A DNA stretch of 64,000 bases from Ascarosepion bandense (GCA_037127315.1 JBBBDQ010001688.1:607001-671000); one strand, 5' to 3'. Positions 44,831 through 56,144 are shown, counted from the first letter of the stretch. Numbers and translations: made by a program. The notes: a model not told the origin generated them from the sequence alone.

Positions 44831-45138
44831 ACTTGTTTTTTTAGTTTGAATATTTTGCTATATTTTCTTGTTTTTTTTTTTTTTTTTTTTGTTTTGTTTT
44901 GTTTTGGGCAATTCATCCACTCTAATTTTCGTATCATTATATTTTTTAAATATATTTTATGAAATGTGTATATAATCAAAATGGTGAATAATCAAATTGT
45001 AATGAGTGTTGGGTCGTGAATCTGATGTGCTATCTATACGATAAAAAGTGTTGATCAGCTTCAATCTACTCTTTCCTTGGCACTGTGATACATTTATTAT
45101 ATAAATGATATAATAAATATCCATATTTAAACGGAGCT
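44831..45138. other. No gene seen; poly-T
   Basis: Holds a poly-T/TTTTG run at about 44,870-44,906. Confidence 0.55.
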
Positions 45139-45139
45139 G

Positions 45140-45960
45140 TCATGAGCAAACACGTAACGACATTCAGTCAGCTATATTCGAGTATTAGCGGAGTCAGCAT
45201 CTTCCACTTGTATCACCTGCGTTACATCAGGTAAAATCATGACAAAGGCTAAACAGTTGAAAGATTTTGAATGTGGCAGGATTGTCGATTTGCAAAAGCA
45301 AGGTCCCTCCCAATGTGCTATTGATGGTGAGATTGAACGTAGTGAAGCTGCTGTTGCAAATTTCTTCTCAGATCTTAAGGGATGCGGAAGCAGAATTTTA
45401 AGTGGTCAGCCCAAGAAACTTTCGTCGGCATTGGGTAGGAGGATTCGACCGGTTGTCCAGCAAAACGCCAGCTGATAATCGAACCCGATTAAGGCACATA
45501 CGGACGCAGAATGCAGCTCAAGTGCAATAAGATGACTTCTCCAAGAAAAAGGTTTTAAAAACCGTAAACGTCCTCAAAGTTCACGCCTCTTCTTCACCAC
45601 AAAACAGCTCGCTTAGATTTTGCCAACGCTTGTTTGAAAATGATTGGATATTTCAACAGGACAACACGGCAATCCATAACGCCCGCACTTTTCATGTACT
45701 TTCATAAGTAGTTTTTCGTGGCGAATAACGTGACGTTTTCTAGACTACCCAGCGTGTTTGTACAACCTGACTCACACTGAAAATGTTTGGCGTGAATCGT
45801 AATGGACGTTTTGAAAACAGTGCATAATCTTCGTGAAGCCATCTTCACCATTTGTTATAGCATCCCATTCAGACTTTCGCGGACGCTTCTATCGACCATG
45901 CTAAAGCAAATCTTTTAAGTTATTTACAATGACAACAGTTCAACTCTCTACTGAGAAATC
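45140..45960 (+). pseudogene. Tc1-like transposase, internally deleted
   Basis: The frame 45,239-45,475 starts MTKAKQLKDFECGRIVDLQ and continues SQCAIDGEIERSEAAVANF and QPKKLSSALGRRIRP, the paired helix-turn-helix and linker of Tc1/Tc3-type transposases. It stops after 78 codons; similarity resumes in other frames with LLQEKGFKNRKRPQ (about 45,535), then jumps to DWIFQQDNTAIHNAR (about 45,643) and DYPACLYNLTHTENVW (about 45,740). The first catalytic Asp region between these is deleted, and the third site context (expected SPDLNPIENVW) is altered. Confidence 0.8.
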
Positions 45961-46329
45961 TTATTGGGTTTTTCATACTCGGTTTAGGTATAATCTTAAA
46001 ATTTTAACCAGGTAGTATTAGCATAATTTCCCAGTATTCAAATTTTCTCTATTAAATACTTAAAATGTTTTTAAATTTTATTTTTCCTGTTCTCAATTCC
46101 ATTTTTAAGCTCTACTCAAAATAAGATGCTGGGTTTAACAATGCAGAAGATAGATTGTTTTTATTTTCATTGGTCATACGTTTTTGTAAACTCCGAGTAA
46201 GGGCAATTAACAGGCTCATTAATAAAATACTTTGCGCTAATATAAAAAAAAATATCTAATTTATTTAAGAACATGAAGCGTATCCTGTCGGGTTCTTTCA
46301 CAGCATCTCTTGGGAAATGTGGGGACTAC
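45961..46329. other. No gene seen
   Basis: AT-rich sequence between two transposon relics. Confidence 0.5.
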
Positions 46330-47077
46330 TAACAGGGAAAAGCAGCGGATAACATATTTGAAATGATCATGGCTTTCCACGTCTCCCTATCCCTGGTGGC
46401 TCTTAGCACGCCTTCTCCTGTTACACCATTCAACCCTCGCTCCATCATCCAATTGATTAGGTCCTTCAAATATGTTATCCGCTGCTTTCCCCTGTCTCTT
46501 TTCCCCTCTATCTGGCCTGTTAGTATCAGGTTCTCCAAGCCCTCTTTCCTCATTGCATGTCCCAGGAACTTCAGCTGTCTCTTCCTGATGCTCAGTATTA
46601 ATTTCCTTTTTGTTTCCATCATTTCTAAGACTTCATCATTGCTCACATGCTCGATCCATGATATTCGCAGAATCCTTCTGTAGAACCACATTTCAGTTGC
46701 ATCAAATTTTTTCATCATCTTCGATGATATTGTCCAACATTCACTGCCATATTGCAGAACCGACATCACATAGCAATCCAGTACTCTTTTCTTTGTTTCT
46801 AGCGAAATTTTCCTGTGTCTTAATACTTTACTCAACTTCTGGAACGCTTCCTTTGTCATGCCAATTCGCCTTCGGATATCTCTGTTGCCCTTTCCGTCTC
46901 CTGTTATAACACTTCCCAGATATTTAAATTTTTGTACCTGCTTAATTTTAGTATCCCCGACCTGTATTTGGCATATTGGGCTGCTTTTTTACTGATGACC
47001 ATGTATTCGGTTTTCTTGCAATTTATTTGTAGTCCTTTCTTGTTATCCTCTTCAGGTACCTTCTGTAGGAGGCCTTA
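46330..47077 (-). pseudogene. RTE LINE 3' part with fold-back end
   Basis: The minus strand starts inside the RT thumb (KKGLQINCKKTEYMVIS, about 47,040) and then has an open frame 46,859-46,329 (EAFQKLSKVLRHRKISLETK, QYGSECWTISSK, WFYRRILRISWIEH, KRQLKFLGHAMRKEG). This covers the C-terminal region of the 6.66-9.9 kb element. The final residues (expected AMITYVLKGQ) are replaced after about 46,362 by an inverted copy of an internal stretch, forming a fold-back. A frameshift lies near 46,870. Confidence 0.85.
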
Positions 47078-47079
47078 CT

Positions 47080-47864
47080 GAGAAAATGATTTATCATAGT
47101 AACCCGTAACTGAATCAGTACTTATATAACACAACTTTAGGATATAATTTCTGACTTGACATTTTCGGAAATACAGGATCGTGTCTTTCCTGTAGGCAAT
47201 AAAGAAGACGAACGTCTTCAGTTTAAATCTGAACTCGTTTAGCATATTCCATATACTAGACTGCAAATCATTTTTACTGGAATCATTATGTAGTATTCGT
47301 TCTTTCTTCCTCTTAAAGTTATGAGGGAGGCTTAGTCCTGGGTTTTGTAATCCTCAGCAATATATTCTTCCTTACAATAAAATAATACCGAAGCTTTTGT
47401 GACAAGGTTTTGGACAATGGCAACCCCAAGTTAAAAACGGCCTTGTCACGGGTTGGAGGCGAGTAAAAGTTTGTGCTTATAGTGGGTAGGATCAATATGT
47501 CGTGTCTGTTCCTCCTTGTTAAAGTTACAAGAGGGGCTTTAGTCCTGGTTATTCTAATCTTTCAGCAAGACGCGATCCTCAGTGATGCACAAATAATGAT
47601 AATCTATTTTAAATAGTGAAACAATATTATATAATATTTTAAATAGTGAAACAATATTATATAATATTTTACATTCTTAAGAAATAAAATCTGCAATCGA
47701 TTTCGTTTTGCACTAAAAAATTGATGTAAATGAAGAAATTCTATTTTTCTGAGTCCACCTGTGGGTAAAAACTTTATTCCTTATCATCAAAATTGACGGT
47801 TAATGTCGGGAACTCATTTTTAAGCAGGCTATATGTATTGTCGGAGGCATTTGTAAAAGACGCT
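47080..47864. other. No gene seen; one short tandem duplication
   Basis: aaatagtgaaacaatattat is present twice in tandem at about 47,611-47,672. Otherwise nothing recognisable. Confidence 0.55.
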
Positions 47865-48050
47865 TCCACACACACACACACACACACACACACTATTTTA
47901 AACATACTGTAAGGTTTAGTAAGCTTGTGTCGTTAGAATCTATCACAACTGAGTAATGAGCTCTGTGCTTACTGGGTACTCTTTACTTTCGGCCTTGTAC
48001 CACATCCATGCGGCGCTTAGAAAATCAAGTAATGTTAAAAAAAGTATCCT
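47865..48050. repeat. (CA)n and dispersed repeat related to 38.4 kb
   Basis: (ca)n at about 47,869-47,892; then on the minus strand cgaaagtaaagagtacccag and acaagcttactaaacc, matching 44,665-44,830. Confidence 0.55.
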
Positions 48051-48246
48051 CAAACTATTATTTAAGAACAATAGCAAATTCTATGTAATCTGCAGGTCGG
48101 ATATATTGTCGCGAAATGCTTACGTTCGGCGTGTTATTGTTTGTCGACTTCTGCACTGAAAGACTAAAAGAAACATCATTGCATGTGGTTTGCTTAAAGC
48201 AGCCCATTAAACTTTTTAGTTTGGGATTTAGTTGCCATTTTTTCAG

Positions 48247-48400
48247 ATGGGTTGCCAAACGAAGTTAGAGAACCAGGTTCACTCTACTATTTAACCTGTG
48301 GAGATAGTTACACTTTCCGTATAACTGAATATAAACTGTTCCGGTCGAAATTTGAACTTGGTTCACGGTTTCCATTTTCCACACTGTGAATCTGTTCGTA
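48247..48400 (-). mobile_element. Degenerate SINE
   Basis: Minus strand: ccaagttcaaatttcgacc (B-box-like), ccacaggttaaatagtagag and gtttggcaaccca match the SINE head and body loosely. Confidence 0.5.
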
Positions 48401-48689
48401 TCTCTAAATTTACAAAGCCTAAACTACAAGACGTCAGACTAAACATCGTTATTATTTTTGGTCATCGTGTATTATTTATAAAATAAATTAATTTGGGGCA
48501 TAACTAAAAATAGATGGGCATCCTTTTGCAGTTTAAAACTTTAAACTAAATAACTAAACAACGAAAGATTTAAGAAGATATGTTTATATAGAGTTTTGTC
48601 CTTGTAGTGTGAGGAAGCCGCCCCCAAAATCTACAATATACAAAATTTCACGTAACAGTTTATTTTTGAATCATTTATTTTAATTTTTT
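48401..48689. other. No gene seen
   Basis: AT-rich. Confidence 0.5.
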
Positions 48690-49200
48690 AATCATTTCAC
48701 CCCAACCAAGGCGGCTACATAAGAGAGTCAACGTTTTAGACAGGAAAAAGTGAAGAGAAAGACGAACCAGCTACAGTGGGGGTGAAAGAGAGAGGGCAAG
48801 AGAAGAATGTGAACACAGGAATGAAGACAGTTACGAAGATAGAGAGAAAGGAAAAGAACAAGATACAGAGGTGATGTAGAAAGAACCGGAGTTACATAAG
48901 AGAGTTGAAATATTAGGCAGGAGGAGAGTGAAGAGAAAGACGAAGCACATACAGGGGGTGACAGAGAAAGGGCAAGATGTGAACACAGGAGTGAAGACAG
49001 TTGGGAAGGTAGAGAGAAAAGGAAAGAACAAGATACATGGGGTGATGTAGAAAGGACTGCAGTTAAGTGGATAAGAGATGGGAATTGACTTTGCATTTAA
49101 ATTCTTGGAGGTTGTAGCCGTCAGGAAAGCAAGTATATGGAAGGGAGTTCCATAAGCGGAAAGCGCGAAAAAAAAAAGCTAAATCGCATTTTTTTGTTGT
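48690..49200 (-). mobile_element. LINE 3' end whose UTR holds two 134-bp-type units
   Basis: Minus strand from 49,190: a C-terminal trace (SRFPLMELP, TATTSKNLNAK-type) to about 49,085, then two units with the blocks of the 1-3,120 array (tttctacatcaccccatgta, ctaccttcccaactgtcttc, ctgtcaccccctgtatgt), separated by cctcctgcctaatatttcaa, and the shortened terminal block ttatgtagccgccttggttg ending near 48,690. It connects the free array at 1-3,120 to a LINE 3' UTR. Confidence 0.85.
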
Positions 49201-49204
49201 TTTT

Positions 49205-49420
49205 TATAATCACATAACCCCAAGCAAAACATTTTACTGCCACTGTTTTGCAGGGGGTTACAAAGGAGGAATGTTATGAGAAATAGTGATATGTTATAGG
49301 GGGTGCCAGGAAGTGGATAAGAGAAGGATGACTCTGGCCATAAAGTAAGGGATCAATTTATATATTGACTGTAATGTAGAATTGATCCCCCAATTTATAT
49401 CCACATTATAATAGTATAGC
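49205..49420 (-). mobile_element. LINE 3' UTR fragment with its own terminal block
   Basis: Minus strand: tatccacttcctggcacccc, ttgtaaccccctgcaaaaca and atgttttgcttggggttatg. It is either a separate short insertion or a duplicated 3' UTR. Confidence 0.7.
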
Positions 49421-49432
49421 AAATATTTTTGT

Positions 49433-50220
49433 ATAATCATATCGCCTCAAGCAAGGCATTTTACTGACACTGTTTTGCAGAAGGTTACATAGGAGGAAAG
49501 TTATGATAAAAAGTGACAGGTTATAGGGTGTGTCAGAAAGTGGGTAAGAGAAGGATGAGAATACTGATGAGAGTGGAGTGGATGGAGAAAGGAGCATGAG
49601 AGAGAGGATGCAGGTTAGTGAGATCAGAGATGACTGTTGACATTACATTTAAATTCTTGGAGATTGTAGCTGTTGGGGAAGGAAGTAAACGAAAGGGAAT
49701 TCCACAGGCGGGAAGTGCGAGAAAAGAAGCTGATGAAGTAGAATTTGCGTTTACATTTTATTGGTTTCACAGTAAAAGGGTGGGACCTAGTTTAGGCTCG
49801 AGTAAATTCATATATAGGGAGCACCAGTGAGCTAAGTTCAGAAGGCACGAAAGTATTTGTAGAAGAGACAAATGGAAGCAACATTGCGCAGGTGAGAAAG
49901 TGACTGTATCTGAGCTGGCAAGTCGAGATCAATCACATTACAGATTCTCCGTTGGATTTTGTCAAGGACACTTAGGTGGATAGCAAGAGCACCCGACCAG
50001 ATATGGCAGCAGTATTCAATGCACGGGCGGATGGTAGATTTATAGATGTGCAGGACTGTTTCAGACGGGAAAAACTTCCTGGCCCTACACAGAGATCCTG
50101 AGATCGAAGTGAAGTATCTGTACTTAGTATTTTTGCCTTTTAACATCTCACCAGACTGCGTGTCAGTCATTTCTATCTGAATGTCTCTCCAGAGTTTAAC
50201 AAGTCTGGTTGGAATTTACC
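49433..50220 (-). pseudogene. Jockey/CR1-like LINE C-terminal end and 3' UTR
   Basis: The minus-strand frame 50,170-49,838 contains GSLCRARKFFPSETVLHIYK, STIRPCIEYCCHIWSG, LDKIQRRICNVI and RNVASICLFYKYF, the conserved C-terminal block of this LINE family. A short loss near 49,838 breaks it; similarity resumes (SRTSRLWNSL-type, FPNSYNLQEFKCNVNSHL) to a stop near 49,618. Then 3' UTR and terminal block (tgcaaaacagtgtcagtaaa, atgccttgcttgaggcgata) to 49,433. Confidence 0.85.
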
Positions 50221-50904
50221 AAGAAAAGAGTATTTTAATTTTTTTAAAAATATATTGATATCAAAAGTATTCTAAAAGTATTATTTAAAAATAATCGAAT
50301 ATCCCATCTAATATACTTACTAAATGCTTAAGACAAGCTAGTCCCAAATACTGTGCTTTTCAACATCAATATTAACGTAAAATATTAATTACAGAAAGAC
50401 CGATCTATGTTAGTGATACGTTGATATTTTCCTTTATATATATATGTACATATCGTTAAAACTAATACTACGTGGGTAAAATCGTTTGAGTTTGAGCGTG
50501 AGGTGACGCCACCTTTTTTGTACACGGATGAAAACTTTCAGGCCAAATCATTTTCAAGGTGTCGCGCCTAGAGTAGTGACGTGTAGTTTGCGCTCGTCGG
50601 ATTTGCATTTTCACGCAAGATGACCGAACATATCGAGCAGAGATATTATAGTCATTTTTTTCAAAAGTTTGGTAATACTCAAGTTTAAATTATCTAGAAA
50701 ATTCAACAGGCCGTTGCCGATGATGATATGGGCAAAACACAAATCAAGTAGTACAACCGCTTCGAACGTGGCCGCACTTCAGTGTGGAGCTAGGTACGGT
50801 CAGCCAGGCCAGGCCAAGTCACCCACAAGCAGAAAGTAGAGCCAATTGAGAAGGTTCATCGAATAATCCTGGAAGATCATCATGTCAGCCGCTCTCACAC
50901 CGGC

Positions 50905-51524
50905 GTGATGTAGCTTCCCTGTGCCTCTTCTACAAGTACTTTCATGGCTTCTGCTCCGATGAGCTTAGATCACTGGTGCCGCCTAAGCACGAATTTACAC
51001 GAGATACTAGATTAGCAACTAGGTCCCACCCTTTTACAGTTAAACAAATAAGATGTAACCGTAAATTCTACTCCAACAGCTTCTTTTCTCGCGCTTCCCG
51101 CCTATGGAACTCCCTTCCACAAGTCTGCTTTCCCGACAGTTACAATCTCCAGGTGTTTAAATGTAAGGTCAATAGACACCTCCTATCACACTAACTCCCA
51201 ACTATTCTCACAACACTCTCATCACTAACTCCCAACTATTCTCACAACACTCTCATCACTAACTCCCAACTATTCTCACAACACTCTCATCACTAACTCC
51301 CAACTATTCTCACAACACTCTCATCACTAACTCCCAACTATTCTCACAACACTCTCATCTACCCAACCCTCATTCTCGGTATCCTCACCCGCCTATCACC
51401 CACCCTCTGTTATTTCCTATATTTAACCAGCCTTTCTCCACTCTACGTAGCCCCCTGCACAGTAGTGGCAGTGACATGCCTTGCTCGGGGTGAAACGCTT
51501 ATAAAAAAAAAAAAAAAAAAAACA
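50905..51524 (+). mobile_element. Jockey/CR1-like LINE 3' end inserted in the mariner gene
   Basis: Begins (5' truncated) at DVASLCLFYKYFHGFCSDEL, and the open frame 50,976-51,194 carries KHEFTRDTRLATRSHPFTVK, RASRLWNSLPQVCFPDSYNL and KVNRHLLSH to its natural stop. Then a 3' UTR with five 34-bp repeats, the terminal block and a poly-A tail (51,505-51,524). This is the least decayed C-terminus of the family in the window. Confidence 0.9.
51191..51360 (+). repeat. 34-bp tandem repeat, 5 copies, in the LINE 3' UTR
   Basis: Unit ctaactcccaactattctca + caacactctcatca at 51,191, 51,225, 51,259, 51,293 and 51,327, essentially identical, starting right after the LINE stop codon. Confidence 0.97.
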
Positions 51525-51850
51525 ATCCATAGAATTTCTCACGAAATGGGAATAAGCAAAGGATCATTACATATAATTTTATGGGTCTATCTGTGCACGT
51601 AGAGAGTGTCAGCGAAGTTCACTCGTTCATTCCGTCCACATAATCCAAGCTTTCCTTGTCCTTTATCGACAGGCTACTCTTCCAACTTCGCACCATGGAC
51701 TGCAGGCTATCTCCCAATCTAAAAACTATACTGAAAGACAAGTGATTTGAGTCACGAGATGAAATTATGAGAAAAGCAACAGCCAAGCAGCTTAGCATTC
51801 CTTAGAAAGGGGCGTTAACAAGGAGAAGTGTTGGAAATCCCAAGAGGGTA

Positions 51851-53690
51851 TTTTGAAGGGTATTAAATAAAATTTGTGAAATGTACTAAATTGATTTTTA
51901 ATATCGAAACTTCGGATGGTATTTGAACGCACCAAGTGTATATATATATTGTGTGTATTTAGGCAGCATTTTTTCATTAATGTTTCATTAAATAATATAG
52001 ACAAGTTTTATCAATTTATTTTATGTCATTTTTTTCAGATTGTCTGATAAGCTTAATAATATTATCATTAAATAAATAAAGAAAATTGCAATATTGATAC
52101 ATAATTTTTTTTATAATCCAATCAAAGCTTTCTGCTTACATAAGCCATTTTCAAAGATGTCAAATTACATTATAGTATAACAATTCAGAGCAATAATGAC
52201 AATAATGTCAGTAATGTTTTTGTTGACATGGTAGGTTTCCAAGCAACGACAAGCTCGTGCATACAAGACGCTGGAAGCGAATATCGCACCACATCTAATG
52301 ACGTCTCATGATGAGAGTGAAAACAGGGAATATTAAGTATCGGAAGCCATCGGAATAAATCAATCGCTTCTGTTATTAATTTTAGGGATTTATGGATATT
52401 TGTGGAGAAAGCTTATATTGCATTATAAAATAAATTATGTATAAATTTTGTGATTTTCTTTCATCTTATGATAATGCTATTAAGAGTATCAGTCAATATG
52501 AAACAATTTACATATAATAGACAAAACAGGCCTATATTATTTAATGAAACATGCATCATTTATAAATAATATATATAATATATATATAATATGAATTGAG
52601 CGCGTAGAATGATAATATATGCGCTAAAAAGTCTGCCTTCTTCCACCGAACGTCCATAGCCCAGATGTAGAATCGCCGACTGACGCCAATTCGGTCGTGT
52701 TTCAATCCTGGGTTAAAAAGCATTTGGAGTCTATATATATATATATAAACAAGCGTTTGATATCACTGAACTTGTAAATTGTTTTGGACAAACAAAACCC
52801 CATTTTTCCTTAAAGGTTACCTTTTTCGCCAACACCTCATCAGAATAATGGTTGGCAAACTAAATAGAATATTAACGAAATTGGCAAAGTGACAAACGGC
52901 TGGGGAGAAAACGAGGAACTGCAACTAAAATACGATTTATTATTAAAATGGGAGAAAAAAATGTGGGGAGAAAAATGGCAAAACTCCAGAACAAATAATT
53001 ACAATGAGTATAAAAAGGATAATCAGAACTAACAAGCGTCCTAGTAAAGAAATAAACCCGACAAAATTCTCTTTGTGTTGACATAGAGACGGTCGGTTTA
53101 ATTTAATAGAAACGGCCTGTATAATACGCAGATGTTTTCTGACCATGATCTGCTGAAAATGGTCAACTTCGATTCCGTATATTTGTCAGCGCAATCTGGA
53201 TTGTTTTAAAGGTGATGGCTTATCGCTGAATCGTGTATCATCTGCTTATTACGGGTAACAATACCTAGTCTAACATTGACACGCACATGTGTAATCCGCA
53301 TTTCAAGGCGCTGATTGGTCCATCCTGTATAGTCAGCGTTACACTGGCATTTATACAACCAAACTATTTTGTAGTTAGACTAACTTTCTCAACTGAAGAA
53401 AATTCCAATTGACAAAATATTCAGGTCTTTATTGTTTCGATCAATACATTTCAGCAGATTGACTCTCTAGCTTTTCTATTCTTCTAAAGTTATGGGTTGA
53501 ATCTTTTTCTGTAATAGGATATTTTAATTTTAAATTCAAGATTACCGTGAGAGTTAAAACAATTTTTGCCAGATGGATACGTCGCTTTTGGTAGTTCTAG
53601 TAGTGTGAATCCTCCAAACCAGGATAGTTTACTTGTTTTCAAAAATGAATGTCTAACATCATCATATATTCCTTCTTTGTGAGAAAACAG
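51851..53690. other. No gene seen
   Basis: AT-rich with small (TA)n runs near 51,940, 52,565-52,590 and 52,735. Weak traces of a tail-like repeat near 53,390-53,450 (caactgaagaaaattccaat). No coding family recognised. Confidence 0.5.
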
Positions 53691-53696
53691 ATTTGA

Positions 53697-53723
53697 TCTA
53701 TCTATCTATCTATCTATCTATCT

Positions 53724-53757
<34 letters not shown>
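53697..53757. repeat. Palindromic (TCTA)n(TAGA)n microsatellite
   Basis: About seven tcta units run directly into about eight taga units, so the two halves are complementary and could form a long perfect hairpin. Followed by the spacer gataaatagatatgaacaga seen at other GATA arrays. Confidence 0.95.
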
Positions 53758-53758
<1 letters not shown>

Positions 53759-53949
53759 TGCACAGATTAGCATTAGGATAGATAAATAGATATGAACAGA
53801 CTGGGATAGTTTTGAACTGACTGAGTGTTGTGACCTCGTCACCAAGCTGTTATGATCTTGTTAGCACAAAGACACAACGACGGAATAGAGTTAACATATA
53901 TATTACAAAACAGTAGTACAAATATATACCAATGAGTGATTATCAGCGT

Positions 53950-54265
53950 GACATGTGCATTGTCGTGCAATTGATATCGACTCGGAACGACAATTCAGGG
54001 AGCTGAGTTCGAATTCCAGTTGAATTCCTTGCATTCACTTACAGATTAATACCTTGGGAAAGGTATTAATCTGTCTCTTCTCTCTAGTTGTGGATTAACT
54101 AACAGGACAGATTGGGTTCTATTGCCTTGGCTGGCAACCAGTCTACCGCAGAAAGCAATGGTAACCTACTGCGGGATAATCTTCTGCGCATTCACTCGTG
54201 TCTCTTTCGAGACATGATCGCCCAAAGTGTGTATCACGTATGGCACTTAACTGACTGTTTAGTCT
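53950..54265 (+). mobile_element. tRNA-derived SINE, full-length
   Basis: Head gacatgtgcattgtcgtgca, B-box-like gagttcgaattccag, body ccgcagaaagcaatggtaac, end ggcacttaactgactg. Confidence 0.93.
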
Positions 54266-54408
54266 GTCTGTCAGAGTTATCTGCTGGAATAGCTTCTGTT
54301 ATCACTCTCTGATCTCTATCTCTCTTACTCTTTGCTTTGTAGAAGTAGAACTGCTATATATATTTTGGATGAGTTCATGTGTCATATGGGTAAGTCTCCA
54401 TAACACTG

Positions 54409-54409
<1 letters not shown>

Positions 54410-54440
<31 letters not shown>

Positions 54441-54930
54441 GTGGACAGACTGATGTAAATCTAAAGAATTTTCTCTATAGTAAATATTTACGAAATTTAG
54501 CCAATGTGATTCCACCACAAAGGAAAAATTTTCAATGAAGTCTGAATTGACTTGCAGAGTTCTGCAAGCCTAACTTGTTGCCATTGTTCTGCGACAGAAG
54601 CTAAAGATAGAAGTTACCAAAAATACATTACAATGGATTCTCTATCAACCCCTTTCACTCTCTCTCTCTCTCCTCTCTCTCCGTCTATCTCTCTCTCTCT
54701 GTTTTTTACCCTCTCTTACAACCTACTTTTCTTCTTTCTATTTTTCACGTTCTTGCTCACTCTATGTCTTTTGTTTTTCGCTTTCTTTTTTATCTTTCTG
54801 ATTCGTTCTCTTTCTGTAAGTCATTCCTTTGTCTCTCTCTTTTTTCTTCAGCTGTTCTGTCTCATTCTGCCCCATCGTATCTTTCTCTTTATCTTTCTCC
54901 CCCCCCTCTCTCTCTTTTACACATATATAT
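54410..54930. repeat. (GATA)n and pyrimidine-rich tract
   Basis: gata run at about 54,411-54,440; CT/TTC-rich low-complexity DNA at about 54,655-54,920. The open frames across the latter are compositional. Confidence 0.85.
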
Positions 54931-54956
54931 ATATTTCAATATCTTTTTTTTACACT

Positions 54957-55412
54957 ATTTACATTGTTCGGATTATTGTCCTCGTGTTTATTGCCATGTT
55001 TACGACGTTTCAGCAGTCGTACGCTCCGGACTTCTTCAGCTGCTGGGAATTTTGAACAAAACCTTTTATTTCAATCACTGGAGTATATGATTTTCATTCC
55101 ATGTGCGATGCTAATTCTGGTTGCCAAATGTTGTGAGTTCAATACCAGGCTACAGCAGTGGTGAACAAATAACTCAGAGAGTTAAGTTAAAGGGAGATAA
55201 CTGAATGGCAATCAGAAGTGGCATCGCACATGGATTCGATGTGATATTCCTCCAGTGACCGAAATAAAGGGTTCGGTTCGAAATTTCTAGCGTCTGAAGA
55301 TGGGCGGAGAGTAAAACGGCTGAAACGTCGTAAACATAGCAATAAAGATAGGGACAATAGTTTGAACAATGTTAATAGTGTAAATACTACCTAATCTCAG
55401 AAGTATGGACAA
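54957..55412. repeat. Two Penelope-type tails in inverted orientation
   Basis: Left arm (minus, 54,957-55,120) and right arm (plus, about 55,205-55,412) are the same tail: each has gaaacgtcgtaaac, ctgaaga and the upstream block ctcca(g)tgaccgaaataaa / tttcaatcactggag, separated by about 85 bp containing ccaaatgttgtgagttcaat. Confidence 0.8.
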
Positions 55413-55453
55413 ATCTCTGCTTTTTTCTTTCTCTTCATCTCTTCTTTTCTGAA

Positions 55454-55516
<63 letters not shown>

Positions 55517-55581
55517 TGGCTTGAATTCTATTTCCGAGTCAATTTGTAAACCGTCACAGAACTAATATTTCTATTCAGTGC

Positions 55582-55865
55582 ATACAAATTCAGTTAAGTG
55601 CTATACGTGATGCACGCTTTGGGTGATCATGTCTTGAAAGAGACATGACTGACTGGGCAGAAGATTATCCCGCAGTAAGTTGTCATTGCTTTCTGCGGTA
55701 GTTTGGTTGGTTGTCAAGGCTATAGAACCCAATCTGTCTTGTTATTTGACTCATAGCTAGAAAAGGAAGAGATGTATTATATTATTAAGTAGTAATTAGT
55801 GGGGGATCAGTTTATTACTACATAACAATATAAAGCTGATTCTTCACTTTTTTTGTTTTTAACTG
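55582..55865 (-). mobile_element. SINE, alternative-head subfamily
   Basis: Minus strand: head gatcccccactaattactac, body cttggttt/caaccaaactaccgcag, end ttaactgaatttg. Duplicate at about 58,699-58,982. Confidence 0.85.
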
Positions 55866-55872
55866 TTATATT

Positions 55873-56140
55873 CAGTCAGTCAGTTAAGTGTCATACGTGA
55901 TACACGCTTTGGGCGATCATGTCTCAAAAGAGGCATGACTGACTGGACAGAAGATTATCTCGCAGTAGGTTGCCATTGCTTTCTGCGGTAGACTGGTTGC
56001 CAGCCAAGGCATTACAAAACAATCTGTCCTATTATTTAAGGCATAATGCATTATTTAACCCACAATCCGAAAGACGGATTAATACCTTTCCCAAAGGTTT
56101 TTGTGCGGAAGTGAATACAAAGAATGCAGACGAATTAGGT
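55873..56140 (-). mobile_element. SINE, head truncated
   Basis: Minus strand body gccttggctggcaaccagtc and ccgcagaaagcaatggcaac, end cttaactgactgactgaa; the tRNA-like head is missing. It has a small internal duplication (ttatttaaggcataatgcat). Duplicate at about 58,990-59,257. Confidence 0.85.
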
Positions 56141-56144
56141 GATT

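Larger units (their letters stand above)
50445..51850 (+). pseudogene. Mariner transposase, interrupted and internally deleted
   Basis: N-terminal part from 50,620: MTEHIEQRYYSHFFQKFGN, then MGKTQIK.YNRFERGRTSV and a VTHKQKVEPIEKVHRIILED-like segment, the first helix-turn-helix and linker of mariner transposases. A LINE 3' end interrupts at about 50,905-51,524. The transposase continues with HRISHEMGISKGSLHIIL (second helix-turn-helix, about 51,527), RVSAKFT, a YSSNFAP-type trace of the last catalytic motif, then SRDEIMRKATAKQLSIP and SQEGILKG near the C-terminus (to 51,850). The segment with the first two catalytic Asp residues is missing. Sequence 50,445-50,619 is probably the element's 5' flank. 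Confidence 0.8.

Noticed and set aside
54552..55164. 167-codon and overlapping hydrophobic frames
   Set aside because: They cross a CT/TTC-rich low-complexity tract and end inside a tail repeat; composition explains the hydrophobicity.
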